A stretch of DNA of 64,000 bases, taken from the NCBI GenBank assembly GCA_021432635.1, contig MU270025.1, positions 1,092,256-1,156,255 of the forward strand, in the 5' to 3' direction. Shown here one piece after another: positions 22,667 through 35,266 of the stretch. Source of the stretch: Thozetella sp. PMI_491 (Eukaryota > Ascomycota > Sordariomycetes > Chaetosphaeriales > Chaetosphaeriaceae). The notes beneath the pieces were generated by a model. That model made no database searches. It was not told the DNA's origin and worked only from the letters and a program-made list of their open reading frames with translations. Position 1 is the stretch's first letter. Each line of letters begins with the position of its first letter. Both the position numbers and the translations under genes were made by a program.

Positions 22667-24801
22667 GGCGGCTGTGAGTGTGCGTATGTGTGGGTGGGTA
22701 GGTGTGTGAAGGTGTCGTCGAGGGTCGAGTGTCACAACCAGTGGTAGAGGTGTGGTGGTTGTGCGACGGGGTGGTCAGCTACCTTTCTATAGGGATAGAA
22801 GGTAGACGAGAAGGGAATGGGAATGACGAAATGCCGCCTCTATAAGAAGAGAAGTGAGGATAGGCAGGCTTGGGGAAGGGGGTGTCGTTATTAAGAGGAC
22901 AGGTGGGTATGGGTCTTAGACGGGCGTCGTGTGTACGGCGGCGAAGTCCAGGTGCTAATAGGGGGGGGGGGGAGGGAGGTCGTGTAAGTGTGGGGGTGGC
23001 CGGCAATTTGGGCTGGGCGATTTTGGGGAAGGCTGAAGGGCTGCAGGCTCGACTCTAGGCCAGTCCCGAGGCTTTTGAGTAGGCTGGATGTCCAGGTGCT
23101 GGCTGCGTGTCTCGGGGGCTTTTCGTCAAGCGGGTGACGTTTATGTCCACGAGGCTGAGTAGCGAGGGGCGGCGTGCCAGGAGGTGGTCGGCCCAGGCGA
23201 ACAGGGGTGCGGCCAGATGGAGGGGGAGGGGTCCAGAGTAGGGGGTCGGATCCGGCAGTAATGCGATCAGCGGGCTCCAGGCTTGGGCTGGAATGCGCCA
23301 AAACCCAGGGGGAGGGGTGTGGATGCAGGGTGGCAGGGGGCGAGGCGGGCCTGTACGAAGGTACCTGTACCCTGGTGTGGATCACCGCCAATCGGCCGAG
23401 TGGGCTGGCTTACGGGCAGTCCGACAAGGGGTCTCCCCACCGACGAGTGTCCGTCAGGGCTTTTTTCGGGCGGGTTGCTCAGGGATTCCCGGCGATCGGC
23501 TGGGACTTTGGAGCGAGCTCGGCTGGCGCGACTTCGGGGGGAATTAATGCTCGGTCAAGTGCTTCGGCTTAAGCGCCGGAGAACGAAAAAAAAAAAATGG
23601 CAAGAGAGAGAATGATGCGTCGGGGAGGCGTGCCAACGTGTGCACAAATAAGAACCGAGTTCCGGAGCGATCTCGCTGCGAGAGTCCGGAGGAAGGCGGC
23701 GTTCGCGTACTAGTTTTTTTTTGCGTTTGTCCTGGGGCCGAAGGCGAGGTGAGGACACGAGAGATGAGATGGATACAAGGCAGGGACAGTGTGTGTAAGT
23801 CGAACGAACCGCAGCTGTGGCGATCCCCTGGCGAAAAGTGGGCCTTGGAAATGCGAAGGTTGACGTGGACGAGGGCGAACTCTGGGTGGCTGAGGCGCCA
23901 GATAAAAAGAATGCTGGTCTCGAATCCGGGATTGTTGGCGGCGACTCGTAAACCGGTGGAGCTGCCAAGGCCAAAGGAAATCGCGAGTCGACAGCGGCGG
24001 CAGTCAGGTAGATATTAAAAGACGGCCCTAGTCGTAAATCCGGGGTAGTCGTGAGGGAGACAAGAAGCAGACGGCCAGGTGGTGCGTCACGGGCGAGTCA
24101 GGCGGGAGCCTCTAGGCTTTGCTGCTAAACTTGGCACTAAAGAAAAAAAAAAACCTCGGTCGCGGAGAGGGCGGGCGGCTCGCTCGTGGAAGCTGCGAAG
24201 CTTGGGGCTACACGATGCCGGGACGGGGCGGGGAGCCGAAATGAATCGAAGCAAGTGCTGCAAGATTCCGAACCAGCGGAACTCGGGGGGCGCCTTTGTC
24301 GAGCTTTGTCGAGGGAGGTGAAGGGGTGAGTCGTGTTATTTTGGATCCGGCGCTCGAGGGCTCCGAGGACGACTTAATATGGCTGAATGCTGAATGGCGG
24401 TGGAGATGCACACCCGCGGTAAGGGCTGCAGGCTCGAAAGCACGTCGAAAGGGTTGGGTATGGTTGACTGCAGTCTTGTTCGAGCAGTCGCCAGACGACC
24501 GCTCAGCTTGACGATGATTCGACGTCGTGGCCCTGTGACAGCGGCACCTGAGGGGCGAAGCGGGGACCGGGGGCTTGACGAAGGGGGGGCCGGGCCTGCG
24601 TTTTGGCGTGTAGCGTGTAAAAAAAGCGACTGGTCGGGTCGGTCACGGCCAATGGTCAAGCAGCAAACCGATTCGTTTCAGGCTTGGCGGGACGTGTCCC
24701 CAAAAGGTCAGCAGCGAAAGAGGAAGGAATGCCTAGGGCCTTGTCCAAGAAGCTAGGAGCTGCTGTATGTGGCTTCTGCCTTGCTTTGCACAGTATTTTG
24801 C

Positions 24802-24818
24802 TTTTTTTTTTTTTTTTT
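24802..24818 (+). repeat. Poly(T) run of 17
   Basis: An uninterrupted T17 run followed by CCTTTCC; on the minus strand it is an A17 tract. No flanking target-site duplication or retroposed gene is apparent. Confidence 0.93.
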
Positions 24819-27800
24819 CCTTTCCTTTCTGTTTGGTCAAGGCTTGGCAAGGCAGTGATGATGCGGATGCAGACGAGGGATGACTCCGACAGGCGGATGC
24901 AGGTTTGGGATGTGGCTGGTGGATGGGGGGAACACCAAAAAGGAGCGGTTGGATCGAATCAAGGCAGGCCAAGATATATATCAAGATGCAAGCAAGCAGG
25001 AGAGCTGCTCACCCCTGGTGATGGACAGCACGCGGCAAGCAATGCACGCTTCGATATATCGGCCGGCAACGGGAGGAGGCGGCCCAGGGGCGCTGGGGAA
25101 TGCTAACGAGATTTGCAGGGCACGAACGGCCAAAGGGCGGAGGCTCAAGAAAGCCGCCGATATAGTTCCCTCCCGACACGATCTTGAATTAAGGCACTGG
25201 AGGAGGCCCAAACTGGCGGGCGGGTCTTCTAGGGCCGTATGGGATATAGGGATGTGAACGTGCGGAGGCTCGGAGGGGGAGGGTGTGTAAGGCCGAGTCT
25301 GTTCAAGCTCCGCCGGGACGTAATATCAGAGAGAATCGCTGATGCGTACCGTGTATCTCTCTAGAAAGATGCTTCCCTTTTTGGTCTGTTATAGAGAGGT
25401 AGAGAGGGAGCAGAACAGGAAGAAAAAAAGTTTGCTACGGCCCGCCAGACGGGTTTATCATTGTTTCTCGTTTCCATGTCTCTTAATTTTTTATTCCTCT
25501 TCGCCTCTGTTATTTGTTTTCTCCCCGCGTCCTCCGGGTGCGACCGTGTGCTGCCAACAGTTGAGAAAAAAAAGATTTGCTTTTCCTGAGTCTGGTCAAG
25601 TCTCGAATCTACAAATCGGTTGGTAACCCTCCTGGGGGGGGGGCCTAAGAGGAGGGGGTGCGGGCGCTCGTCTGGCCGTGTGGCACGAATTGGATCTTCG
25701 GCTGGCGTGAGCCGAATCGTCCCTGTTGCCTCCGGCACAACTACCCAATGGTTTCCCTCTCCTGGCCGCGTGCCCCCCAGTCTCGCCTCCCTCCTTGGGG
25801 AGGCCGGCGTGGCCCATGATTTGGACGGCTGTGTGGATTTGCATTTTATCCATGCTGGGCCAACCCCTTAAGGGGGGCGGTCCTCGCGACGCATAACCCC
25901 TTTGATGAGCGGTCTTGGGGCGACGGACGCAGGTGCCCAGCGCTGGGACGAGTCCCACCAGGCACGGCCGGGCCAATCGTCAGGACCTGTCGGGTGGTGG
26001 CCCCCCTTCTTCCCCCCCGCCAGACTCGCCATCTGAAACAAGCGAGGGGTTCTTGTCTTGGCCGAAAGCGGTTTGCGCCGCTTACAACCACCAGAGCGGG
26101 AGTGGCAGAGCACAACTCGAGCAATCCATAGAGCCTATCCGCAGAGCATCCAATCCTCAGGCGGCGGCCCGCCGTCAAAGGAAGAATCCATTGGGCTGGC
26201 TCTGCGCCTTTCATGATGGAAGGGGCCCTTGTTTGGGGCCTTCGTGGCGGCCTTCGCTCCCAGCCCTTCCATTTCACCACTTGCCCCTTTCCGGCCCAAT
26301 CATGAGCCCGCGAGCACGTCAACCACAGCAGTCCACGTATCAGCCCGAGCGAATGGCATATAGGGCTCTCCCGTGGCCCTGTCGGGTGCTGGAAGCTTGC
26401 CCCCCGCCCCGCGTAGGCACAACAAAAACAAGTGGCGGTCGCGGCATCAGTGGCCGTGACGGGCCCAAGTGCGCTACATGACTCTATGACTCCATGGATG
26501 CCTTGCATAAGTGCCTCTGCGCTGGCCCGCCTCTGCGGCCCTGCGTGCTGCGGTCTGTTGACTGTTGACGTGCAATGTCGCATCTGCCGCGATCTATGGC
26601 TCCCCCCTGGCTGTTTGTTGTTGTCGCCGCCGCCGCCGCTGCTGCTTTGCCCTGCTCCTTCCCTCCTCCCTCCGGACCAGAGGCGAGACCGCCGTTTGAC
26701 AAGTTGCGATACACAGACACAGGCGCGCCCACACAGTGCAGCTGTCTCTGTTTCGGTTCGCCCATGGCAGCGCAAATTGGCTGTGCATTCACCCCCATCA
26801 CTTGCCTCCGGGGATCTGCGCCAGCCACACCACGCGGGCTGCGGCGGCCGTCATGTTGACAATTCTTGATACTGCAAAAAAGGCCTCCCAGCCCGCGCCC
26901 CCGTCATGACCCACGGTTCCGTCCTTCGGCACGCGGCCGCGGCGCCGGGGGGGAGGGGGGGAGTGACGAGAGGCCATCATCAGCTGGCTTGGCCTGGCCG
27001 AAAGGGGCGGGTCATTCGAGGTCGCTAGCTCGACAGTGCTCGTCCAATCTACAGGCACTTAATCTAAGCTTTCTAGATCCGGGAAGTGCCTAAGGGGAGC
27101 TAGTCGATGGTGCTCCTGCAACCACTTCCGCCCCTTGCGGCCATACAGTAGGCGTGCGGAGGGGGCTCCACCCCTACCTCTGGCCCTCCCCCTCTTCCCA
27201 AGGGAAGCTTCCCCCGCCGGCTGCATAGCGGTGTGAAACGGAACAGGTGGCTAGCCAGAGCTAGTAAGACTCGTTGGGCGCGGTCTTCCCTAGGAGTGGA
27301 TGTCCCTATCTTTTTTCTCACCGCCGCGGAGACGACACTTTCTCGTTGGTGCACGCCCGGCGCAGGAAGGGCGAGGCAAGTCTAGATTGGGCTGTCGACG
27401 CCGTCGACGCCGTCCACCCGTCCACAGCAGCGTCAGAGCTGGATACGGCGGAAGGGATCCGGACAGCCATGGCCCCTTCCTCGAATGCAAGAGGGTGTGT
27501 GCATCACGGGGCAGCTGGATCGCATGTCTCAATCTCGGCCGGCCGTCAGAAGAAGCAGGGGGTGCGGTGCCGCATTCCACGCCCTCTTGAGCGACGCCTT
27601 CGCCGGGCGGCGCTCCACGACCGTAGCCAGCTTGGCTGGCAGTGGACTGCACATGCGATGCGTGCGCGCTGCCGGGCCAGCCAGCGGCCTCCCCTACCGC
27701 CAGCCACAACCGCGCAGCTGGCGGTTACCTCTTTAGCCTGCACCAGCGAGATTGCGCATTGACGGCGGTCATGGCTCTCGGCTGCCGGCTCAGATTGGCA

Positions 27801-30040
27801 CGAGTGACAGCCGGGACAGGATAGCTCTAGAGGGCGAGACGGCGCCGGTGCGTGCGCAGGTTCGTCCAAGCGACGGCCCCGGGCTCAGCTGCCATGGTCC
27901 GCCATGCCCGAGAATGCTCGTGGGCCAGCGAACTGGGTCACGAAGGCGTCATGTCTCTGGTAGCGTGCCACTGCTCACGCCCCCCCTTCCCCCTCTCGCG
28001 AGGCGCCAGCCACCAAGCCCATCTCTCGGGAGACGGGAGATGGCGGACTCCATTCCGTCTTTTGTCTCTTTTTTCCCCCCCACTTCCCTCTTGCTCGAGC
28101 TCGATTTTCCAGAGGGCCCAGCTGCTGGCTGCGTTCACTTGGCCGACGCCTCCTACTTTGGCTAGGCCCTGCTCCCCCCGCCCTCCTGCGTGCCAGAGAG
28201 AGCGGGTCCCCGCTCCGGGCGACGCGGACATATCAACTGTCTCTGCTAGCAACTATGGACGCCCAGTCCAGCTGCTTCCAGACCGCAACCCAGGCAGGGG
28301 GCCCCTAACGGCATCCTCGGGAACAGTCTGGAAGGGAGATCGGCATCGAACAGCAGATCCAGGTTTCCTGGCTGCGGGGGAGGGGAGTTCCTGTTGCCTC
28401 AGGAATTGTCAACTGATGGTCCCGGTTCTCGAAACCCCGCGCAATTTGCAATTGAGCAACTAGCGATCGTCTGAACTGTGATCTGTGATGTTTCAAGTGC
28501 CCTTGTCACCACCACCCGATCTCTCCTATTTCGACAAGCAGATCGCCCTAGGAGTGTGCCCCCCTCCCCCCGGCCCGCAACTCCTGGCACTGTCCTCCGT
28601 CCTATCGCTATCTGTGCGCACCACCGGCTGTCAAGAACGGGCAGCTGACGAACGAGTCAGTGCGCATTAAGGTGCCATCAATGTGGCATCTTTTGCGACA
28701 CGAGGAACCATAAAAAAAAGGGGGCCGAGACTATTTGGCAAGATAAGCTCGTGGTGGTTGTGTCTTCGCCACAGCCTTCGTATGAATGGATACGTATGGA
28801 TTCATAATACATAGTGCGAAAACGATGGGGTGCGAGGGTGCCATTGCATTGCCTCCTCGTTTCCAAGGCATGAAGGAGTGGTAATGAGGGCAGCCGGCCA
28901 GGGAACAAAAAAAAATGATAGTCATACCCTCTCCTTAGCCGAGCACAAATCAGCACAGCACCGATACGAATCTTGCACACCACCCCTGCACCGAGCTCCC
29001 GGATCTAGCAGGACCAGTTCCCCAGCTTGTCCAGCTCGTCCAGCTCTGAATGGCATTGTCCCTGAGAGGGGGTGGTTGCGGTTAGCTTGCTTGGTTGGGA
29101 GGTAAGCGGCATGCGGGCAGGGCTCGGTGATCGTCGAAAACATGGAAGCTTGTGGCCTGGTGGCCGTCTCTTGCTACCCCTTCCTTGCCCGGCTGGAATG
29201 GCCGACCGGCGCCCAGCATGCACATCGCCCCTTTTCTCTCGGTCGTCCATTCACCAGTCGCCCGCCCGGAGGGGGGCAGCGTTGGAGCTCCGCTCCCGGG
29301 GCGCTCTGCAACTCATCGTCCACTCGCATCGCGAGGATGACGACGGGGACAACACGGAGGGGACCCACGGAGGCCACCGCCGCCCCCAACCAGCTACAGC
29401 AAAGGGGAACCTCCACCCCCCTCCCGCTTAACTCCGCGCCCGGCCGGTTTTTTTCTTGGGGTGTCGCGGTCGAGCCCGAGGACCATGCGCAGGTGCGTCG
29501 CGATTGGCCAGCTTCGGTCTGAAACATGCAGCAAGGTGTAGAAACATTTGCCCCAATCACTGGCGGCCGTACGCTGGAGAGAAGCTGGGCTGTGCCCCCT
29601 CCCCAGAGCCAAGCCAGCCAGTGACGAATCCCCTCCACCAAGCCGCCGTCCATTCGGGTGGGTTCGTCTTATGGCGGGTTTGCGACTAATTGCTCTCATA
29701 GGAGCTCCTCGCCTCTGCTAAGGTTTCGCTGAGTAGGACATGAGACGCCGAGCCCGTTATCGCCTCGGTAGACGGATGCGATGGAGCGTGCATGCCACGA
29801 CCGATCCTGCGTGTCGCACGTAACGTTCTCTCGCTGGGTTTGTGTGCCATCGCCTACGGCACATGTGATAGTTTTCTGGATTTGGCTTTGCAGGCTCTGC
29901 CTCTCTCTCTATGCAATACCTAGCGAGTCCACCAAGTCCACTTTGTTGGAACCAGCTAGGCCTAGTCGCTCAGCCGCCTTCTGTAGATAGATGCTCCCGC
30001 GCAGCCCAGCCCAGGCAGTCGGGCAGGTTCAGGGTTCGAT

Positions 30041-30120
30041 ATGCAGCGATGCAGTGATGCAGCGATGCAGTGATGCAGCGATGCAGTGATGCAGCGATGC
30101 AGTGATGCAGCGATGCAGCG
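30041..30120 (+). repeat. Ten-copy 8-bp minisatellite ATGCAGYG
   Basis: Ten head-to-tail copies of ATGCAG(C/T)G fill exactly 80 bp. The variable base alternates C,T,C,T,C,T,C,T and then C,C, so the real unit of expansion was probably 16 bp. Confidence 0.98.
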
Positions 30121-32993
30121 AAACCAATGACCTAACTGGGCGACCGGACGGCAACGCCTGTGCTACTGCAAAGTGTCAAGCCTGGCTGACAGCTGGCCAG
30201 GGGTGTCGCATCCGGGGTTCTCCAGAGTCGTCGAATGGGGTGTGGTGTGGCTGATGACTTGCAGCATCGAGATCTCATTAGTCGCCTTTGGCTCGTTCCC
30301 TAGGGGCTTGGGGTGCCTCCCGGCATGCGCGCGAGAGCATAAGCCACACCTTGGCTGCTGGATGCTGCTTGCAGTGGGTCACCTCGGTCGGCGTCCTCGG
30401 CCTTCTTCCCTATTCTACGCCTGGGCGACACCGGCCCGCGACCGAAGCCAGAGATGCCAGAGATGCCGCGGCTTTCGTCATTGTTCAGCTGTCCCAGGAT
30501 GCCCACGAATCCCGCATCGCCCATCCCATGGCTTCATTGTCTATGGTCCCGGTCCTGGCGCATGCAGAATGGAAGGTAGCCGGCAGCATAGCGACCGGGG
30601 ACGGCCGCGTCCGACCCCAAAGACTTTGGAATCGGGAAGCCCTTCCTGGCTAACAAATTCCATCCCATTTTTCCATGCCAGCCAGACCAGGTGACCCGCC
30701 GTGCCCGAGACCAAAGTCCCCCCATGGCCCCCTCCCACTATCGCTTTCGGCCCCTCTCTCCACCGCTCTTCCGAACACTACGGGCGCCGGCTTCGACGGC
30801 TTTATTGACCGTTTCGAGTAGCATTCGATAGAAGGCCAAAGGACAAAGGAAGGAAAACAAGACTATTTGGCAAGACCCCCCCACCGATACGCTGGGTCCG
30901 GCCGGGCCCTTGGAACAGCATAGGCCGGTCTCGTACTATTACCCCGATGCCTCGTTACGGTAGCCAGTTGGGCGTCACCGAATGCGAGGGTAGCTACCTT
31001 AGCTGCTCATTCATTGATCGCCTGCCTCGTAGCTGCTACAATGTGATTGATTGCAGTCCCGACGAGGCCTCGCGCGTAACCCCCCTCCCCTAGCCGTGTA
31101 TTGCGAAAGGAACCGAGGGCCCAGCTTGGGCGCATACCCGAAACCAGTTGGCAATCGAGCTGATGCCCCTCGTAACCGCGCCCATCGCGGATCGACCTTA
31201 GGCCTAAGTTGGCCGGGCAGACGGGCCTGTAGCTGCGACAGGGCTGTGGCGGCCGCCTGGTTGCGGGCCAGTTTCTCTCTTCGTTCAGCTGTCTGGGGCC
31301 GCGAGATCACGAATAGTAGACAAGAGCCCCCTCCCCCCGGGCCGGGCGCGAAGGATGCGTACCCGCCTCGCACCCGGGAGGCGCAGATGCGTCGAGAGGA
31401 AGCTCTAAGAGCCAACCTCACAGGGCCCGTCAGGCATTCAGCCCTACAACGGCGGTCATCGCTCGCCTGGCGTCATGAGCCGCCCGGTCAGAGGACGACC
31501 AGGGCTCATTTCGCCAAAGCGTAGGAGGCGCCTACTCCGGGATCGTTAACGCAAAGTAGCCGGGGGGTTGTGGTTGGCTAGGCGGGCGGCTATGGGCATT
31601 GAAACCGCCAGAAATAGGACATATTCGGGGTCTCGGACTCTCGACAGAATGGCGTCTAGTATGCTCCATCGTGATACAACCTGGCCCTTAACTCGCGGGA
31701 ATGCACCCGGCGCCTCAGCCCGTTCCGTCGACTTTTACCACGGTTTTGCGATGTGATAGGAAATGCGCTTGTCGCCCGCCGCCAGAAGCAGCCGCGCAGG
31801 CTGCAGTGAGCAACTGTCGAGACACCCCTGTCCTCTTGCCTCGGCTCACTCTCCAACCGGGAGCATGTCTGCGCCCCCCATTGGCTCGTCTAGCCGCGTC
31901 CCGTGCTTTGGACCTAAATTTGATATCTCGAACCCATAGGCGCATGCAGACTCCCGCCAGGGACGCACAGGGTGCAGCGGCTGCTGATGCTCCCGACGCA
32001 GCTTCCCGCACGGGCGCGCGGGCGCACGGGAGAGCAACGCGCGACCTCGGGGCACCCAATAGGACCCTACCATCGTCAGGACCGCGGCGACTCGGCCGGG
32101 GAACGGCGACACGTGTAGGTATGGGTGCAATGCTATGGGTAAGGTAGGTGCCGTAAATAGGACCGGGACGTGCCTGTCGCTCCGGGCATGCCCTTCGGCG
32201 GCCAAGCCCGGAGCGAAGATGCCGGTCACTCGTGCGCGGCCGCCGCCGTGCCTGGCATCGCTAGATAGCCAACGAGATGCTCATCTCGCTGAGCTATTTG
32301 TGGCCCAGAGCCGCCCCATGGCACCCCAGCCCAATATGAAACAGTGAATCTGGGGAAGCAGTGAGCCGCCTGCGGCTGCCCAGCGCTGAAGGTTGCATTA
32401 CTTGAAGCAAACGTGATGAGAAGCTGGGGAAAGGGGTCTTCGCGGCTCGAAAGCTGTGCACTCTCGCTTCTGCAAGCCTAGCATACCTCCCTGCTATAAT
32501 CAGGGTCTTTTGGACGCTGGACCATGGTAACCTGGTAAGCCCAGTAGATGTCAGGGCAGCCTTTGTGCAATATTGATGTCTCGGTTGCCCATCCTTCCGC
32601 CTGAGATTACCAAGCTGGAGCCGCCGACGAGCCTCAAAATAGTCTAACGGATAGGCAATATGCGCAGATCCCCCACAAAAAGTCCATATGCTCACAGCGG
32701 AAGGTCAGTATACTGGTCACCGAGGAGACACAACAGCTTCTTAGTTGCTTGTGTCCAAACCACCAAATTTAAGGCCCCCACGATAGGAGTGCCGAGAGTA
32801 GCGCCGTGATGACTCTGGTTGCACGAGAAGATATTCATAGAGGCACCTAGTCAGGGGATATTGGAGACAGGCTTCGATTAGGTATAGCCTGTGGGTGTAG
32901 TCGGCCGTTGCACATCTCGCTACCGGCAGTATCGACATTGGATGGACGGAATAGGCCGCTGGCCAAGGCCATGTCTAGGTACATCGACCAGTT

Positions 32994-33470
32994 TCATAGG
33001 ATATTTCCGGCATTCTCGCCCTTCGTAGAGATACTTGGTCCACGATCAAGTTGATAATGGCACCCCCGAGAAGGACTCAAGCGAATACAACCGCAGCTCT
33101 GGACGGAGGACGTGAAGATTTCTGCAACACTCCTCAGCTGTGCTTCATTGAGGTATTGCACTTTCTCAAAATAACCTCGAGACATGGCAAAAGCTACTGT
33201 TACGGCCCCGAGGACAGCAAAGGCTAGCCGGACGAACGGAAACAAAGCAGGCACTGCAGCGTCAGTGGCAACGATGGAAGTGAGAAACCAGAAGAGGATT
33301 GAGCCAGGCACAATGCTAGCACTATCTGCAAGGCTGAAGCCTAGCTGGCGCCTGGCCTGGTGATGCCAGCGCCTCTGGGGAGATGCCTCTATTTTGATGG
33401 ATGAGAATGAGGGATCTACTCTACGAGGAGGGCATATGGACACTGCTTGGAAGAGGTGGCGCGGGGCCAT
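32994..33470 (-). CDS. Doubtful small membrane protein ORF
   Basis: This frame encodes 158 aa from the ATG at 33470. Unlike the random ORFs around it, it contains a long hydrophobic stretch of two probable membrane helices (GSILFWFLTSIVA and LAFAVLGAVTVAFAM) followed by a charged amphipathic segment (EKVQYLNEAQLRSVAEIF). Near the end a different frame gives another hydrophobic run (GGAIINLIVDQ), which could mean a frameshift or an unrecognised intron. I do not recognise the protein. It may be a relic or a chance ORF. Confidence 0.25.
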   Translation of the reverse strand: MAPRHLFQAVSICPPRRVDPSFSSIKIEASPQRRWHHQARRQLGFSLADSASIVPGSILFWFLTSIVATDAAVPALFPFVRLAFAVLGAVTVAFAMSRGYFEKVQYLNEAQLRSVAEIFTSSVQSCGCIRLSPSRGCHYQLDRGPSISTKGENAGNIL

Positions 33471-34122
33471 CAAACTGCTTTACTCTCCAAGCTCCTGCTT
33501 GTGTATGTCATAGAAAGACAACGGCTAGAAGTCTCAATCCGTCGTCTCCTCACGTAGATCTAGATCGTAGGTTTGGGCAATCGGGTCTCATTTTGTTCCC
33601 AGGCTCACTGCCTGAGACAACCGTCGTCTACAAGAGACATGATCCTACAACAAAAGAAATAGGTATTGATAGCTATTAGAGAGTTGTACCCGAGATAGGG
33701 ACGGAAAGTTGGTCTATCGGCACAGATAGACGTCGTGGAAGAGAAAAGAGAGGCAGCATGGCCCTAGCTGTCCACCACAGGCTCGGCCGTCCTCATCCTC
33801 TTCTTGGCCCTTCAAAACGAAAGGCCAGCCCTTCCCTCGGGCCCTCGCCGGAATGCTGAGCATGCAATCGCAGTATGTGTGTCCTTCCGCCCCGAAACGC
33901 CGGTCTAAAGCCAGACAAAGCCACAGCGAGACGATAGCGGAATACCTCACTCCATATCCTGAAAGCACACGGGGTAAGCATGCTTTCGTCCATTTTTTGC
34001 TCTGTTCGCCACAAGGTCGAGGGGAGTTGGTGCACCGGACGTGCTCAGACACCAAAGCACGGCTGGTGGCTGCGTCGAGTCCTCGGAGGGACATACTCCC
34101 CGGTTATCTTCGGCTCCAACTG

Positions 34123-35266
34123 CTAGTGGTAGCCGTTGTTGTACTGGGCCGAGCGGAGATAGTCCTCGAAGTACGGGTGGTTGCACGCCTGCTTTGCAGA
34201 GATGCGGCCGGCGGGGTCGTACACCAGCATCATGTCTAGCAGCTCTAGGCCCTGATCGTCTAGGTTGCTGCACAGAGGAGCGACCTGGTCCCGGATCCAC
34301 TTGGGGAAGGATGACTTGAAGTCGGGATACGTCGTCACACCGGGCCAGACGTCCTCGGACGGGGTTCCAAGCAGGCTAATGGCGAAGTTAGCGGATCAGT
34401 AACCTCTTGGCAATCCAGAGCGGGTGGTAGGTCCTCACCGGAAGATCTTGAAGATCTCGTCAATCTCCGAGTCGCCTGGGAAGAGAGGCTTGCGCGTGCA
34501 CATCTCAGCGAAGATGCAGCCCACCGACCACATGTCGACTCCGGTTGAGTACTGGCGACCGCCTAGCAGGATCTCCGGGGCGCGGTACCACAGGGTGACA
34601 ACCTCGTGGGTGTAGGTGCGCAGGGGCACGCCAAAGGCACGGGCCAGACCGAAGTCGGCAAGCTTCAGGTTGCCATCGCGATCGATGAGCAGGTTCTGAG
34701 GCTTCAGATCGCGGTGCAGGATGCGATGGCTGTGGCAGTACTTGACGCCCTCACACAGCTGGCTCATGAACTTGCGGATGATGCTGCTGCCCAGGCCTAG
34801 GTGGTGCAGCTCGGGGCCAGTGCCCTCAGGCAGCGCCTTACCCCGGCCGCCGTCGCTCACCGGCAGCGACTCCATGTACTTCTTGAGATCGAGGTCGAGG
34901 AATTCCATGACCAGGTAGAGCTTGTGGCCGTCGGCGTGGACGATGTTGAACAGGCGCACGACGTGGGGGTCGCGCATCTCCTTCAGCAGCGAGATCTCGC
35001 GGATGGCGGTCGACGGGACGCCCTCGTCCTCGGCCTCGAGGCGGATCTTTTTGAGGGCAACAATGCGGCCATTGTTTTGGAGGTCACGGGCCTTGTATAC
35101 GACACCGTAGGTACCTGTTTGCAGGAGACAAAGAAGGGAAGCAGTCAGCGTGCGCTCGACGATGACCGGGGGGTGGAGGGGGTATGATGTAAACAAGCAA
35201 AAGTCGAACAAGGGAGAGCGGCTACTCACCCTCACCGATCTTCTCCAGTTTCTGGTAATTCTCCAT
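34123..35266 (-). CDS. cdc2: Cyclin-dependent kinase 1 (Cdc2/NimX)
   Basis: Exons are 35266-35230 (37 nt), 35114-34439 and 34375-34123, giving 321 aa. The short first exon encodes [13 protein letters not shown] and splices in phase 1 to TYGVVYKA, rebuilding the glycine loop with the inhibitory Thr-Tyr pair. The cyclin-binding helix reads PSTAIRE exactly, the catalytic loop HRDLKPQN, the DFG motif is present, and the activation loop is [16 protein letters not shown] roughly 20-residue insert after [10 protein letters not shown] ([12 protein letters not shown]...) is typical of filamentous fungal Cdc2. The third exon begins at [13 protein letters not shown] and ends in NNGYH. The protein is the master mitotic kinase acting with B-type and G1 cyclins in nucleus and cytoplasm. 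It is divergent from the AlkB-like gene. Confidence 0.97.

Larger units (their letters stand above)
22667..34122. other. 11.5-kb GC-rich gene desert upstream of the Pcl cyclin
   Basis: Long overlapping ORFs occur on both strands because the DNA is GC-rich, but their translations are low-complexity (R, P, S, G, C) and show no domain. I find no convincing tRNA or rRNA. The part next to the cyclin start (22680-23300) is likely promoter and 5' leader. A ten-copy 8-bp minisatellite, a T17 run and one doubtful small membrane ORF (32994-33470) are the only discrete items I can name. Confidence 0.5.

Noticed and set aside
25846-26775. 309-codon minus-strand ORF in the gene desert
   Set aside because: It overlaps equally long ORFs on the other strand in GC-rich DNA; the translation is rich in Arg, Gly, Cys and Ser with no domain or hydrophobic pattern, as expected of chance ORFs.
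27852-28463. 203-codon plus-strand ORF
   Set aside because: No recognisable family; low-complexity Pro/Arg/Ser composition and overlapping frames of similar quality on both strands.
30001-30045. tRNA-like T-arm (GGGTTCGATATG)
   Set aside because: No matching acceptor, D or anticodon arms can be drawn around it, and the sequence runs straight into the minisatellite.
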